64,000 nucleotides of DNA, taken from Vescimonas sanitatis. Lineage in GTDB: Bacteria; Bacillota; Clostridia; Oscillospirales; Oscillospiraceae. This document shows positions 8,524 through 15,774 of this stretch, piece after piece. Each line of letters opens with the position of its first letter. Position 1 is the first letter of the stretch. Below the pieces are notes generated by a model. The model was not told the origin of the DNA, did no database searches, and saw only the letters and a program-made list of their open reading frames with translations. The translations under genes and the position numbers were made by a program. Where the stretch lies: positions 434,001 through 498,000 of the forward strand of contig NZ_JBMGPW010000001.1 in assembly GCF_049060325.1 (NCBI RefSeq). Reading direction: 5' to 3'.

Positions 8524-8544
8524 GCAACAGAATCGCCATTATGT
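8524..8544 (-). repeat. Right inverted site of candidate switch
   Basis: This is the reverse-oriented partner of 8286-8306 (20 of 21 bases). It has centre CGCC and overlaps the recombinase stop codon at 8539-8541. Confidence 0.75.
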
Positions 8545-9357
8545 GAGCAGTGTTCGGCTGACGCGCTCCAGCAGCTTCATGTGCTGCCGTCCGGTTTCCA
8601 TGGTGTAGATGCGGGTGGTGTTCACGCTGGCGTGGCCGAGGATGTCCGCAAGACGCAGCAGGTCCTTTTCCACGCTGTAAAAAACGCGGGCGAACAGATG
8701 CCGCAGAGAATGGGGAAAGACCTTGCGCGGGTCCACCCCCGCCCGCTCACACAGGGCTTTCATGCGCCGCCAGACCGTGCTGCGGTCCAGCGGCGTTTTA
8801 TTTTTCGAGAGGAACACGCTGCCGGTGGTGACGCCGGCCTTTTTCATATAGCCCAGCAGGAGCCTTCGCAGCGCGGCGGGAATGAGGATCACGCGGGTTT
8901 TCCCCTTGTTGCGGACGACGGCGCGACCCTCCCGCACCGCCTCGGCGGTGATGTGCCGCAGCTCGGAGACTCGGATGCCCGTGCCGCAGATGGTCTGCAT
9001 GACAATGCCGATCTGTGCCCCGCCCGCGGCGCGGACAAGGCGGGCGTATTCCTCGCGGGAGAGCTCCCGTTCCTCGCTCCCGAACAGCGTCCGCTGGACG
9101 CGCAGGGGCTTCACGCGGCAGTCGGCGCGGCCGGAAAAGGACAGGTAGCTGTTGATCCCCGCCAGCATGGAGTTGACGCTGGCGGCCTCGTATCGCTCGG
9201 TCAGTCCTTCCTTGTAGCAGACGGTCAGCTCCTTGGTGGGCTCGCGCCCGTCCAGCCAGCACAGGAAGGCGCGGGCGTCGCGCAGATACTTTTCTATCGT
9301 GGCGGGACTTTTCTCGTTTTCGCGCAGGTGCTTTTCAAAGGCTTGCAGCTCGTTCAT
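8539..9357 (-). CDS. Tyrosine recombinase, candidate DNA invertase
   Basis: The 272-residue XerC/D-type enzyme has GGAGGA 7 bases before the ATG. A SAM-like core-binding domain (1-90) is followed by a catalytic domain with Arg129 (GTGIRVSEL), His216/Arg219 (HSLRH), His242 (LGHASVNTT) and Tyr251 (RIYTM), so it should be active. Its compact size, without an arm-binding domain, is typical of invertases and Xer-like enzymes rather than phage integrases. It lies directly beside an inverted pair of Xer-like sites and upstream of a surface-protein gene on the same strand, the arrangement known for phase-variation loci. The link to inversion is inferred. Confidence 0.9.
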   Translation of the reverse strand: MNELQAFEKHLRENEKSPATIEKYLRDARAFLCWLDGREPTKELTVCYKEGLTERYEAASVNSMLAGINSYLSFSGRADCRVKPLRVQRTLFGSEERELSREEYARLVRAAGGAQIGIVMQTICGTGIRVSELRHITAEAVREGRAVVRNKGKTRVILIPAALRRLLLGYMKKAGVTTGSVFLSKNKTPLDRSTVWRRMKALCERAGVDPRKVFPHSLRHLFARVFYSVEKDLLRLADILGHASVNTTRIYTMETGRQHMKLLERVSRTLLT

Positions 9358-9978
9358 GAAATTATCCTCCGTATCATAGCTTTAGAGTTATTGTATGATA
9401 TGGGGGTGTTCTTTACACGCCACACCCGTCTTTTCTCCAGCTTCGCTCTTCCCGGAAGATATCACGCCGTGCTGGCTGTTTTCTTTGATTATGGCATCCC
9501 ACCTCATGGGGTGGCCTCGGCGCGGTTTTCATGTTGTTCATCGAGTGGAAAAGCGGGATTCTGAGAATACGACAAAGCCCCGCCGGAATTACTCCGGCGA
9601 GGCATTGCCTTTGACCACATAAAATGCCACAGACAGGTGTGGAACACATGGGAGATGTGGGGCACAAGATGTTAGGAAAGGAATTAAAATCGAGAGAAAA
9701 CCACTGAAAACGGCTAAAAAGTGTAGGAAAAATAATGCGGTAGCTCTTTGTCTATGGCGTAGCAAGATTTGAGCTGCTACGGAGACTTCCGCCGACTACA
9801 ACGGTATAAAGCGTACCGATTTTCTATCAAAGCGCCGCCGCAAACCGTTGTGACACGTGGCTTTGCGGCGACTTTTCTCAAATTTAGCGTCAAACCGTTC
9901 TGGGAACCTCGAAAAAAGCGTCAATTTCCAAACCCCGCAAACCCTTGCGGCAGCTCGCACTGCGGGCTGCTGTGAATA

Positions 9979-10010
9979 GGCATTGGCGCGAAAAGCGCCA
10001 ATGCCTTTCT
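9979..10010 (+). terminator. Hairpin with T-rich tail
   Basis: GGCATTGGCGC and GCGCCAATGCC form a perfect 11-bp stem around a GAAAA loop, followed by TTTCT. Confidence 0.6.
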
Positions 10011-10209
10011 CCTGCTTTCTTTTTCGCCCTCGAAAAAGCCGTGAAAAGCGCAGGAAACGCAGTCATACCAACGTTTCCAGCACATTGTCCACACGGACTT
10101 CAACACCTACAGCACAAACGGCCCACGTTCGCTTTCACACCTGAAAGTGGATACACACTCGGCTTACGGAGAAAGATTGCACACAACGGCTTACACGCCG
10201 AAACAGGAG

Positions 10210-10306
10210 GCATTTCGGATGGGGCGCTATCATTACCCTCGACACGTACTGCACGTTCACGAACATCCCCGGGCCGGGTATCAGAACGGCGTGCTTTGCC
10301 GCTTTT
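10210..10306. repeat. Dispersed ~100-bp repeat, copy B
   Basis: This is the most diverged of the three copies. It has GCAT, CTATCATTACCCTC, GAAC, GGGCCGGG and TTTGCCGCTTTT at the same order and nearly the same spacing as copies A and C. Confidence 0.55.
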
Positions 10307-10349
10307 GGGGCTTGGTCGTGGGTGCTCCCAAAGAACGCAGAGAGCCTGC

Positions 10350-10420
10350 GGGACAGCGATGCGCTTATGCGCGTCGCTGTCCCGAGGCGTCGCGGCCCCG
10401 CTGGGCCGCGTGATCTTTTT
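10350..10420 (+). terminator. Tandem hairpins ending in an intrinsic terminator
   Basis: A 15-bp stem (10350-10364 with 10369-10383, one G-T pair) precedes CGCGGCCC/GGGCCGCG (10391-10410) followed by TGATCTTTTTACTTTT. The second is a good plus-strand terminator; nothing upstream of it is a recognisable gene. Confidence 0.6.
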
Positions 10421-10467
10421 ACTTTTGTCGAAATTGCGGCTTGTACGCCCTGCGTTCAGTGCTTTCC

Positions 10468-10566
10468 GCATGTATGGGGCAGGGGTGGTATCACTACCCT
10501 CAGCGCGCTTTACGTGCTGCTGAAACGCCGGACGGCCGCTTGTCAAAGTGGCTAATTTGTCATTTT
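10468..10566. repeat. Dispersed ~100-bp repeat, copy C
   Basis: It aligns without gaps to copy A from GCAT to the T-run and shares GGGGTGGTATCACTACCCTC, GAAAC, GGCCGC and GTCA. Confidence 0.65.
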
Positions 10567-10713
10567 CTGAGGTTGCCGAGCAGCACTCCCTGCGCGGTCA
10601 CTTTTTCTGCTAATACGCAGATATCCCTGTCGGCAATTTCAGTAGCAAACACTTTTGCGTTATGGTACGATAAGTCCCAAATTCGGACCTTTCGGAGATG
10701 AGGGTGAGCCAGA

Positions 10714-10929
10714 ATGACAGAAAAGGAAAAAATGCTGAAGCAAATGCTTCATGACGCGAATGATCTAAAGAGCTATCAGATGATCTGGCTCGGACAAAGG
10801 ATCTTTGTTATGACTACAACCAACTTTGCCCATCTGATGAAGAAGGAACGCAAAACTGATGAAAAAGTTGGTGGTCGAAGTCAAAGGAGCATTGTGATGA
10901 GATTTGTCAAGGGTAAATTACACCAGTAA
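10714..10929 (+). pseudogene. Short remnant resembling the N-terminus of a maltose/galactoside O-acetyltransferase
   Basis: The 71-codon frame starts MTEKEKMLKQMLHDANDL, close to the MTEKEKML...YxAND opening of sugar O-acetyltransferases of the LacA/Maa type. The hexapeptide-repeat body is missing and the rest is unlike the family. I read it as a degraded fragment; it might be translated but should not be functional. Confidence 0.4.
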
Positions 10930-10956
10930 TTTATTGAAATCATTTGTTTTAGAAAT

Positions 10957-11310
10957 TCAAGGGATATATTTTATTCCCCACTGCATAATGGCATAAAATA
11001 CCGGCAACAAATCTTGCCCTTTCAGTGTTAGGGAGTATTCTACTCGCAACGGCATCTCATTGTACTGGATTCGTTGTATCAAATCATCGGCTTCCAACTC
11101 TTTGAGGGCATTTGTCAGCGCCGTATTTGTAATTGGCTTTAGCATCTTTTTCAGTTCCCCAAACCGCATGGGACACTTGATGCATAGTTCATAGAGAATT
11201 TGGAGTTTCCATTTGCCCTGCAGCATTTGAACCACCGGCGTGACCGGGCAGTTTCCATCATCGGTTAGAATGACACTGCCAACCTTTTCTTTGAATTCTT
11301 CATAAGTCAT
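10957..11310 (-). CDS. HxlR-family transcriptional regulator
   Basis: The 117-residue winged-helix protein starts at 11310, preceded by GAGGAAAG; a longer upstream start is possible but lacks a ribosome site. It has the family core: CPVTPVVQMLQGKWKLQILYELCIKCPMRFGELKKML, the helix with TNTALTNALKELEADDLI, then the beta wing and YSLTLKGQDLLPVF. It is divergent from the flavin reductase and radical SAM genes and probably controls them by a thiol or redox signal, as HxlR proteins do. A TACTTG/CAAGTA inverted repeat overlapping the divergent promoter is a likely operator. Confidence 0.85.
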   Translation of the reverse strand: MTYEEFKEKVGSVILTDDGNCPVTPVVQMLQGKWKLQILYELCIKCPMRFGELKKMLKPITNTALTNALKELEADDLIQRIQYNEMPLRVEYSLTLKGQDLLPVFYAIMQWGIKYIP

Positions 11311-11372
11311 GATTGGATCTTTCCTCGTCTTTTGCAGTATACTTTTTGATACCAGGTACAAACAATTTGCGT

Positions 11373-11402
11373 ACTTGAACAAAAATTGCTGTCAAGTATA
11401 AT
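11373..11402 (+). promoter_or_regulatory. Promoter of the flavin reductase-radical SAM operon with likely HxlR operator
   Basis: TTGAAC (11375-11380), a 16-base spacer and TATAAT (11397-11402). The inverted repeat TACTTG (11373-11378) with CAAGTA (11393-11398) covers both boxes. Confidence 0.65.
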
Positions 11403-11464
11403 AAATATATCACTGGTTGGCCATGCAGTCAACGACTGAAATTTCTCAGAAAGGTCTGAATGAC

Positions 11465-11968
11465 ATGAAAGAACTGAACATTATGGAGGCTACTGTTCTG
11501 ACCTCCCCCAATCCGCTGACACTGATCTGCTCTAAAAAGGAGGATGGTTCTACGAACCTGGCTCCCATTTGCTTTGTGTCTTACCTCTCCTTCAATCCGC
11601 CCATGGTGGGTTTCGCCACTGGCAAACAGTCCCACACCGGTAAGCAGGTACGGGAGACCGGCAAAGTCATCGTCACTGTTCCCGGTGAGAGTCTGGCAGG
11701 CGCAGTAATGGCCTGCGGAGCATCTACCGGTGCCGAGACCGACAAGGTGGCCGCCAACAACATCGAGATGATGACTGTGGAGGGCAGCAACATCCAGATT
11801 CCGGCGGACACCCGGCTGGCGATGGTGGCTACCTTGCAGCAGTCGGTGGAGGTGGGCGACCATATCCTGCACATCTGTCAGGTGGACAAGTTCCTGGGCG
11901 ATGAGGACAAGAAGGGCCTGTATGCCTGGAACGGCTTCGGGAAAGTTGCACCTGCGGTAGAAGGCTAA
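11465..11968 (+). CDS. Flavin reductase-like FMN-binding protein
   Basis: The 167-residue protein has the FMN-binding split-barrel fold of the flavin reductase family. Features are MEATVLTSPNPLTLICSK, NLAPICFVSYLSFNPPMVGFATGKQSHT and a C-terminal HILHICQVDKFLGDE. I start it at 11465 (MKELNIMEA); in-frame codons upstream have no signal. It probably reduces or carries flavin for the radical SAM proteins encoded 28 bp downstream, since radical SAM enzymes need an electron donor, but this is inferred from position. Confidence 0.8.
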   Translation: MKELNIMEATVLTSPNPLTLICSKKEDGSTNLAPICFVSYLSFNPPMVGFATGKQSHTGKQVRETGKVIVTVPGESLAGAVMACGASTGAETDKVAANNIEMMTVEGSNIQIPADTRLAMVATLQQSVEVGDHILHICQVDKFLGDEDKKGLYAWNGFGKVAPAVEG

Positions 11969-11996
11969 ATCTTAAAATGGTAAGGAGGTGTCAGCG

Positions 11997-12686
11997 GTGG
12001 CTGTTTGTATCAAAGACTGTATTCAGAACATGAATCTGGTGATTGGCTGTACTATTGGTTGCAGCTACTGCTACGCTAGAAACAATGTTCGTCGGTTTCA
12101 CATGATCGACGACTTTGAAAAGCCGGAGTTTTTTCCCAATAAGCTGCGGCTGATGGAGAAAAAGCGCCCACAGAATTTTCTGCTCACCGGCATGAGTGAT
12201 TTTGCCCACTGGAATCCGGAATGGCGGAATCAGATATTTTCTAAAATGGCTGAAAACCCACAGCATCAGTATCTGTTTTTGACCAAGCGACCGGAGGATA
12301 TTGTGTTTTCCACTACCCTGGAGAATGCTTGGTTTGGTGTAACTGTTACCTCCAGCAAGGAAAAGGACCGCATCCAGGCTTTACGGGAGCATATCCATGG
12401 CGGACACTATCATGTGACCTTTGAACCTATGTTTGATGATGTTGGCATGGTAGATCTTACCGGCATCGAATGGATCGTCATCGGTACTGAGACCGGACGC
12501 AGGAAGGGTAAAACCGTATCCAAACCGGAGTGGGTACGGAATTTGACCGATCAAGCTCACACACTGGGCATCCCTGTATTCATGAAGGAAGATCTACTTC
12601 CTATCATGGGAGAGGCACAAATGGTACAGGAATTTCCCCCGGCCTTTTACCGGGTATTGGAGGAACAGAAGACATGGCAGAAGTGA
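11997..12686 (+). CDS. Radical SAM protein, mobile pair type A (DUF5131-like)
   Basis: The 229-residue protein starts with GTG at 11997, 8 bases after AAGGAGG; an earlier GTG at 11988 overlaps that site. The iron-sulphur cluster motif is CTIGCSYC (Cys18, 22, 25). The rest fits the DUF5131/phage gp37-like radical SAM group: SDFAHWNPEW, LTKRPE, NAWFGVTV and a C-terminal KPEWVRNLTDQA. Adjacent pairs like this, carried on mobile DNA, are annotated as radical SAM mobile pair proteins A and B; their substrate is unknown. It overlaps the next gene by 13 bases. Confidence 0.85.
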   Translation: MAVCIKDCIQNMNLVIGCTIGCSYCYARNNVRRFHMIDDFEKPEFFPNKLRLMEKKRPQNFLLTGMSDFAHWNPEWRNQIFSKMAENPQHQYLFLTKRPEDIVFSTTLENAWFGVTVTSSKEKDRIQALREHIHGGHYHVTFEPMFDDVGMVDLTGIEWIVIGTETGRRKGKTVSKPEWVRNLTDQAHTLGIPVFMKEDLLPIMGEAQMVQEFPPAFYRVLEEQKTWQK

Positions 12687-13591
12687 AAGAGAGCAGCATT
12701 CTGATTCAGGATGTCGAAACCAAAAATATTATGACAAAATCCACCCTGCCGGTGGGCGGCTATTCCGTCAATCCTTATGTAGGCTGTACCCATGGTTGCA
12801 AATACTGCTACGCTTCGTTCATGAAGCGGTTCACCGGCCATACTGAGCCTTGGGGTACTTTTCTGGATGTGAAATATTGGCCGGCAATCAAAAACCCCCG
12901 GAAGTACGCCGGACAGCGCGTAGTCATCGGCTCGGTGACCGATGGCTATCTGCCCCAGGAGGCTCAGTTTCAGAACACCCGAAAGCTTCTTGAGCAGCTT
13001 CGGGGCAGCGAGGCGGAAATTCTCATCTGTACCAAGTCAGACTTGGTGATCCGTGATATCGACCTTCTGAAAGAACTGGGAAAGGTCACGGTTTCCTGGT
13101 CGATCAATACGCTGGACGAGGATTTTAAAAACGATATGGACAATGCCGTCAGCATCAAGCGGCGGCTGGATGCCATGAAGCAGGTTTATGACGCAGGTAT
13201 CCGCACCGTGTGCTTTATCGCTCCGGTTTTTCCCGGTATCACGGATTTCGAGGCTATCTTCCATCAGGTCAGAAATCAGTGCGACCTGGTGTGGCTGGAA
13301 AATCTAAACCTGCGAGGCGGATTCAAAAAAGACATCCTTGACTATATACGTAAAAAACATCCTGACTTGGTTCCGCTGTACGACGCTATCTACAACAAGA
13401 GGGACAGAAGCTACTTCCGTGGTTTGGAGGATCAAGCGGAACGGCTGGCGAAAGAAAACAGCTGTCCCTTCGTGGACAACGAGCTACCCTACGGACGAGC
13501 AGAGCCTGGGCACCCGGTCATTGTGGATTACTTTTACCATGAGGAAGTGCGTGGCTCGGAAAACACTGGGAAGCGAACTCAAAAAGTATGA
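12674..13591 (+). CDS. Radical SAM protein, mobile pair type B
   Basis: The 305-residue protein starts at 12674 inside the end of the previous gene, after AGGA. The radical SAM motif is CTHGCKYC (Cys38, 42, 45), preceded by SVNPYVG. The body (GSVTDGYLPQE, ILICTKSDLVIRDIDLL, WSINTLDED) resembles the SplB/Rv2578c-like branch that carries CxxxCxxC near the N-terminus. It is coupled by overlap to protein A, so the two probably act as a complex. It may modify a nucleic acid or a protein; the sequence does not say which. Confidence 0.85.
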   Translation: MAEVKESSILIQDVETKNIMTKSTLPVGGYSVNPYVGCTHGCKYCYASFMKRFTGHTEPWGTFLDVKYWPAIKNPRKYAGQRVVIGSVTDGYLPQEAQFQNTRKLLEQLRGSEAEILICTKSDLVIRDIDLLKELGKVTVSWSINTLDEDFKNDMDNAVSIKRRLDAMKQVYDAGIRTVCFIAPVFPGITDFEAIFHQVRNQCDLVWLENLNLRGGFKKDILDYIRKKHPDLVPLYDAIYNKRDRSYFRGLEDQAERLAKENSCPFVDNELPYGRAEPGHPVIVDYFYHEEVRGSENTGKRTQKV

Positions 13592-13851
13592 TCTTAGGGT
13601 GCTCTGAAACGTAGTATGGACAATCGACACCCACACTCTAAGTTACGTGTGTCAACGTGATAAAAATTATATTGGACAAACGCTTGACAACTTTTGTTTT
13701 GTAATTTCAAAATTTTCTCTGACCCATTTTTGACCCAGAACACGAAAAAAGCTGGCAGGGCTGGACGGAAACAATGGAAAACTCACCGAACGAATGGCGG
13801 TAAAAAGCACAAATCGGAGCCGAAACGACTCCGATTTTGCTTTGAGACAAC
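13592..13851. other. Right end of the left integrative element
   Basis: This 260-bp AT-rich stretch has no gene. It carries a pair of TGACCC motifs (13718-13736), a hairpin (AAATCGGAG with CTCCGATTT, 13811-13837) and then meets the tRNA fragment. It reads as the attachment-arm region of an integrated element. Confidence 0.5.
13718..13736. repeat. Paired TGACCC motif, possible integrase arm site
   Basis: TCTGACCCA followed by TTGACCC. A near copy, TCTGACCCA plus CTGACCC, lies at 13968-13986 on the other side of the tRNA fragment. Confidence 0.4.
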
Positions 13852-13896
13852 CTACGGACCAGAAGGCCGGGGGTTCGAATCCCTCACGGCGTGCCA
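13852..13896 (+). other. 3' fragment of tRNA-Arg(ACG), element attachment site
   Basis: The stretch holds an anticodon loop CTACGGA (anticodon ACG), the 3' anticodon strand CCAGA, a variable loop AGGCC and a T-arm GGGGG-TTCGAAT-CCCTC. It ends with an acceptor strand ACGGCGT, discriminator G and CCA. The bases before 13852 do not continue the tRNA (no TCTGG partner strand, no D-arm). It is therefore a duplicated 3' end left by integration, and the intact gene should lie at the element's other end, left of the window. Confidence 0.75.
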
Positions 13897-13931
13897 AAAA
13901 GACCCGAAACCGTAAGGCTTCGGGTCTTTTT
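13896..13931. terminator. Strong bidirectional terminator
   Basis: AAAAAGACCCGAA pairs with TTCGGGTCTTTTT over 13 bp around a 10-base loop, directly after the tRNA CCA. It is probably the native terminator of the tRNA gene. Confidence 0.85.
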
Positions 13932-14012
13932 GTTTGCATAAGTTGTTGTTTTCTCCCGCTGCTTTTTTCTGACCCAAACGCTGACCCCAACGGGAGTGGG
14001 CAGCGGAAACCG

Positions 14013-14165
14013 TCAGACAGCACGGGAGAGGATGCTCCCCATTGTTTGCGCCGCCTTGAGCTGTGCGTCGGTGGTGACGTGGGCGTAGGTGTCCAGCGTG
14101 AAGCCCGCAGAGTAGTGGCCCAGCATTGATGACACCGTTTTCACGTCCACGCCGTTCTGGAGCGC
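14013..14165 (-). pseudogene. C-terminal remnant of a second tyrosine integrase
   Basis: The frame reads ALQNGVDVKTVSSMLGHYS and later LDTYAHVTTDAQ to a stop at 14013. This is the last 50 residues of a phage integrase with the LGH box and the nucleophile Tyr. Everything N-terminal is missing. Its 3' end faces the tRNA-Arg fragment, as expected for an earlier element at the same site. Confidence 0.8.
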
Positions 14166-14310
14166 GCAGCAGCAGGTCGTCGGGCCGGGCGGGGATTCCA
14201 GCCCCCAGTGCCTCTACATAGCCCCGCAGATGTGCCGGCAGATCTGTTACCCCCAACAGGCGCAGCACGCAGTGCAGCGTTTCCGGTGGTAGACCGTGGA
14301 GTTTGTTTCG
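14164..14310 (-). pseudogene. Fragment of a phosphoglycerate-mutase-like metalloenzyme from the cobalamin operon
   Basis: Directly after the cbiP stop the minus strand encodes LHGLPPETLHCVLRLLGV, DLPAHLRGYVEALGAGIPA and RPDDLLLR. This resembles the segment before the CNLV motif of cofactor-independent phosphoglycerate mutase-like proteins found in some clostridial cobalamin operons. It has no start and stops being homologous at 14164, where integrase sequence begins, so it is an internal fragment. A phosphatase role in the nucleotide-loop pathway is a guess. Confidence 0.45.
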
Positions 14311-15774
14311 TTATACTTCCCGGCGCAGCACACGGTAGACGAAGGACATATCCAGTCCGCCGCGCACCACGTCTGCCAGCAGGTCATACTGCCGCTCCTT
14401 GTAGCCGCGGGTGTCGAAGGTCGCCAGCGCGTCAAAGGACACGCCTTTTCTGGCGCACAGCGTCCGCAGGATCGTATCGGCGATGCCCGGCGCGTCAAAG
14501 ATACCGTGGACGTAGCTGCCGTACACGTTTCCGCCGCCGCTGAGGGCGGGCATCTCCTGCCGGCTGCGCCCCATGTGGATCTCGTACCCCTCGTAGGCCA
14601 GGCCGTTCAGGGTGGAGAGCAGCCCCTCCACACCGTGAAAGACGCCCTGCGTCTGGGTCTGCACCTTCTCACCACGGAACTCGGTGTCCATGTCCAGCAG
14701 CCCCAAGCCGCTGATCTCCGTGACCCCGGCGGCCTCCACCTGCTCGGGGTCGGACACGGTGTGCCCCAGCATCTGGTAGCCGCCGCAGACGCCGAAGATC
14801 AGCGTACCGGCGTCTGCCGCTTTCAGGATGGCCGCCTCCAGACCGGACTGCCGCAGCCACCGTAGGTCGGCGATGGTGCTCTTGGTACCCGGCAGCAGGA
14901 TCATGTCCGGCCGATGCAGGTCGCTCACCTGATCCACATAGCGCAGCGACACGTTCTCGTAATGTTCAAAGGGACTGAAATCCGTGAAATTGGAGATACG
15001 CGGCACACGGATCACCGCGATATCCAAGAGTTTCCGCTCCGTGGAGCGGCCGAACCGCTCGGTCAGGCTGTCTTCATCGTCGATGTCCACATGGGTGTAG
15101 GGGATGACCCCCGCCACCGGGATGCCGCACAGCTCCTCCAGCGTCTTCAGCCCCGGTTCCAGAATGGCCCGGTCGCCCCGGAATTTGTTGACCACCACGC
15201 CCTTGATGCGGCGGCGCTCGTCCTCCTCCAGCAGCGCCACCGTGCCATAGAGCTGGGCGAATACGCCGCCCCGGTCGATGTCGCCTACCAGCAGCACCGG
15301 CGCGTCCACCAGCTTGGCAAGACCCATGTTCACAATGTCATCCTGCTTGAGATTGATCTCCGCGGGGCTGCCCGCCCCCTCGATAACGATCACGTCGTAC
15401 TCTGAGGCCAGACTGTTGTAGGCCTCCAGCACGGCAGGGATGTAGTCCCGCTTGCGGCGGAAATACTCCATGGCCTGCATATTGCCCCGCACTTGGCCGT
15501 TTACGATGACCTGACTGCCCACGTCGGTGGTGGGCTTGAGCAGGATGGGATTCATGCGGGTATCCGGCTCGATCCCGGCGGCCTCTGCCTGCACCACCTG
15601 CGCCCGGCCCATCTCACCGCCGTCCCTGGTGATGAAGGAGTTTAGCGCCATATTCTGGCTCTTGAACGGTGCCACGCGGTAGCCGTCCTGCTTCAGAACG
15701 CGGCAGAGTCCCGCCGCCAGCAGGCTCTTTCCGGCGTTGGACATGGTTCCCTGTATCATAATATTCATAGCCAT
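14311..15774 (-). CDS. cbiP: Cobyric acid synthase
   Basis: The 487-residue ATP-dependent amidotransferase (CobQ/CbiP) starts at 15774 after AAGGAGA. The N-terminal dethiobiotin-synthetase-like domain has a P-loop variant QGTMSNAGKSLL (8-19), SQNMALNSFIT and the VIVEGAGSPAEINL box. The C-terminal class I glutamine amidotransferase domain has LPGTKS and the nucleophile Cys in FGVCGGYQML, and ends with the YGSYVHGIFD histidine region. It amidates four side chains of adenosylcobyrinic acid a,c-diamide. It overlaps cobD by 10 bases and is the last intact gene of the operon. Confidence 0.95.
   Translation of the reverse strand: MAMNIMIQGTMSNAGKSLLAAGLCRVLKQDGYRVAPFKSQNMALNSFITRDGGEMGRAQVVQAEAAGIEPDTRMNPILLKPTTDVGSQVIVNGQVRGNMQAMEYFRRKRDYIPAVLEAYNSLASEYDVIVIEGAGSPAEINLKQDDIVNMGLAKLVDAPVLLVGDIDRGGVFAQLYGTVALLEEDERRRIKGVVVNKFRGDRAILEPGLKTLEELCGIPVAGVIPYTHVDIDDEDSLTERFGRSTERKLLDIAVIRVPRISNFTDFSPFEHYENVSLRYVDQVSDLHRPDMILLPGTKSTIADLRWLRQSGLEAAILKAADAGTLIFGVCGGYQMLGHTVSDPEQVEAAGVTEISGLGLLDMDTEFRGEKVQTQTQGVFHGVEGLLSTLNGLAYEGYEIHMGRSRQEMPALSGGGNVYGSYVHGIFDAPGIADTILRTLCARKGVSFDALATFDTRGYKERQYDLLADVVRGGLDMSFVYRVLRREV

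Larger units (their letters stand above)
8172..8538. other. Candidate invertible promoter segment with flanking inverted sites
   Basis: Two sites, 8286-8306 and 8524-8544, are inverted repeats of 21 bp with one mismatch; the shared core is AATGGCGATTCTGTTGC. Each site is built of two 10-bp half-sites (GCAACAGAAT and its complement or a degenerate form) around a 4-base centre. The centre reads GGCG in the left site and CGCC in the right, so the sites are oppositely oriented. They enclose 217 bp with a plus-strand promoter at 8461-8490. The right site overlaps the stop codon of the adjacent recombinase gene. The layout fits recombinase-driven inversion controlling the surface-protein gene. Confidence 0.65.
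9358..10713. other. 1.36-kb gene-poor stretch with hairpins and repeats
   Basis: I see no convincing gene. The stretch holds a GC-rich hairpin near 9575-9605 and a GNRA-like hairpin terminator at 9979-10010. It also holds repeat copies B and C, a 15-bp stem at 10350-10383 and a terminator at 10391-10420. The composition suggests a decayed part of an integrative element. Confidence 0.5.

Noticed and set aside
9413..9667. 84-codon minus-strand frame upstream of the recombinase
   Set aside because: It contains a hairpin, has no ribosome site and shows no domain.
13852..13896. A functional tRNA gene
   Set aside because: Only the 3' half from the anticodon loop onward is present; the bases upstream do not form a D-arm or the acceptor partner strand.
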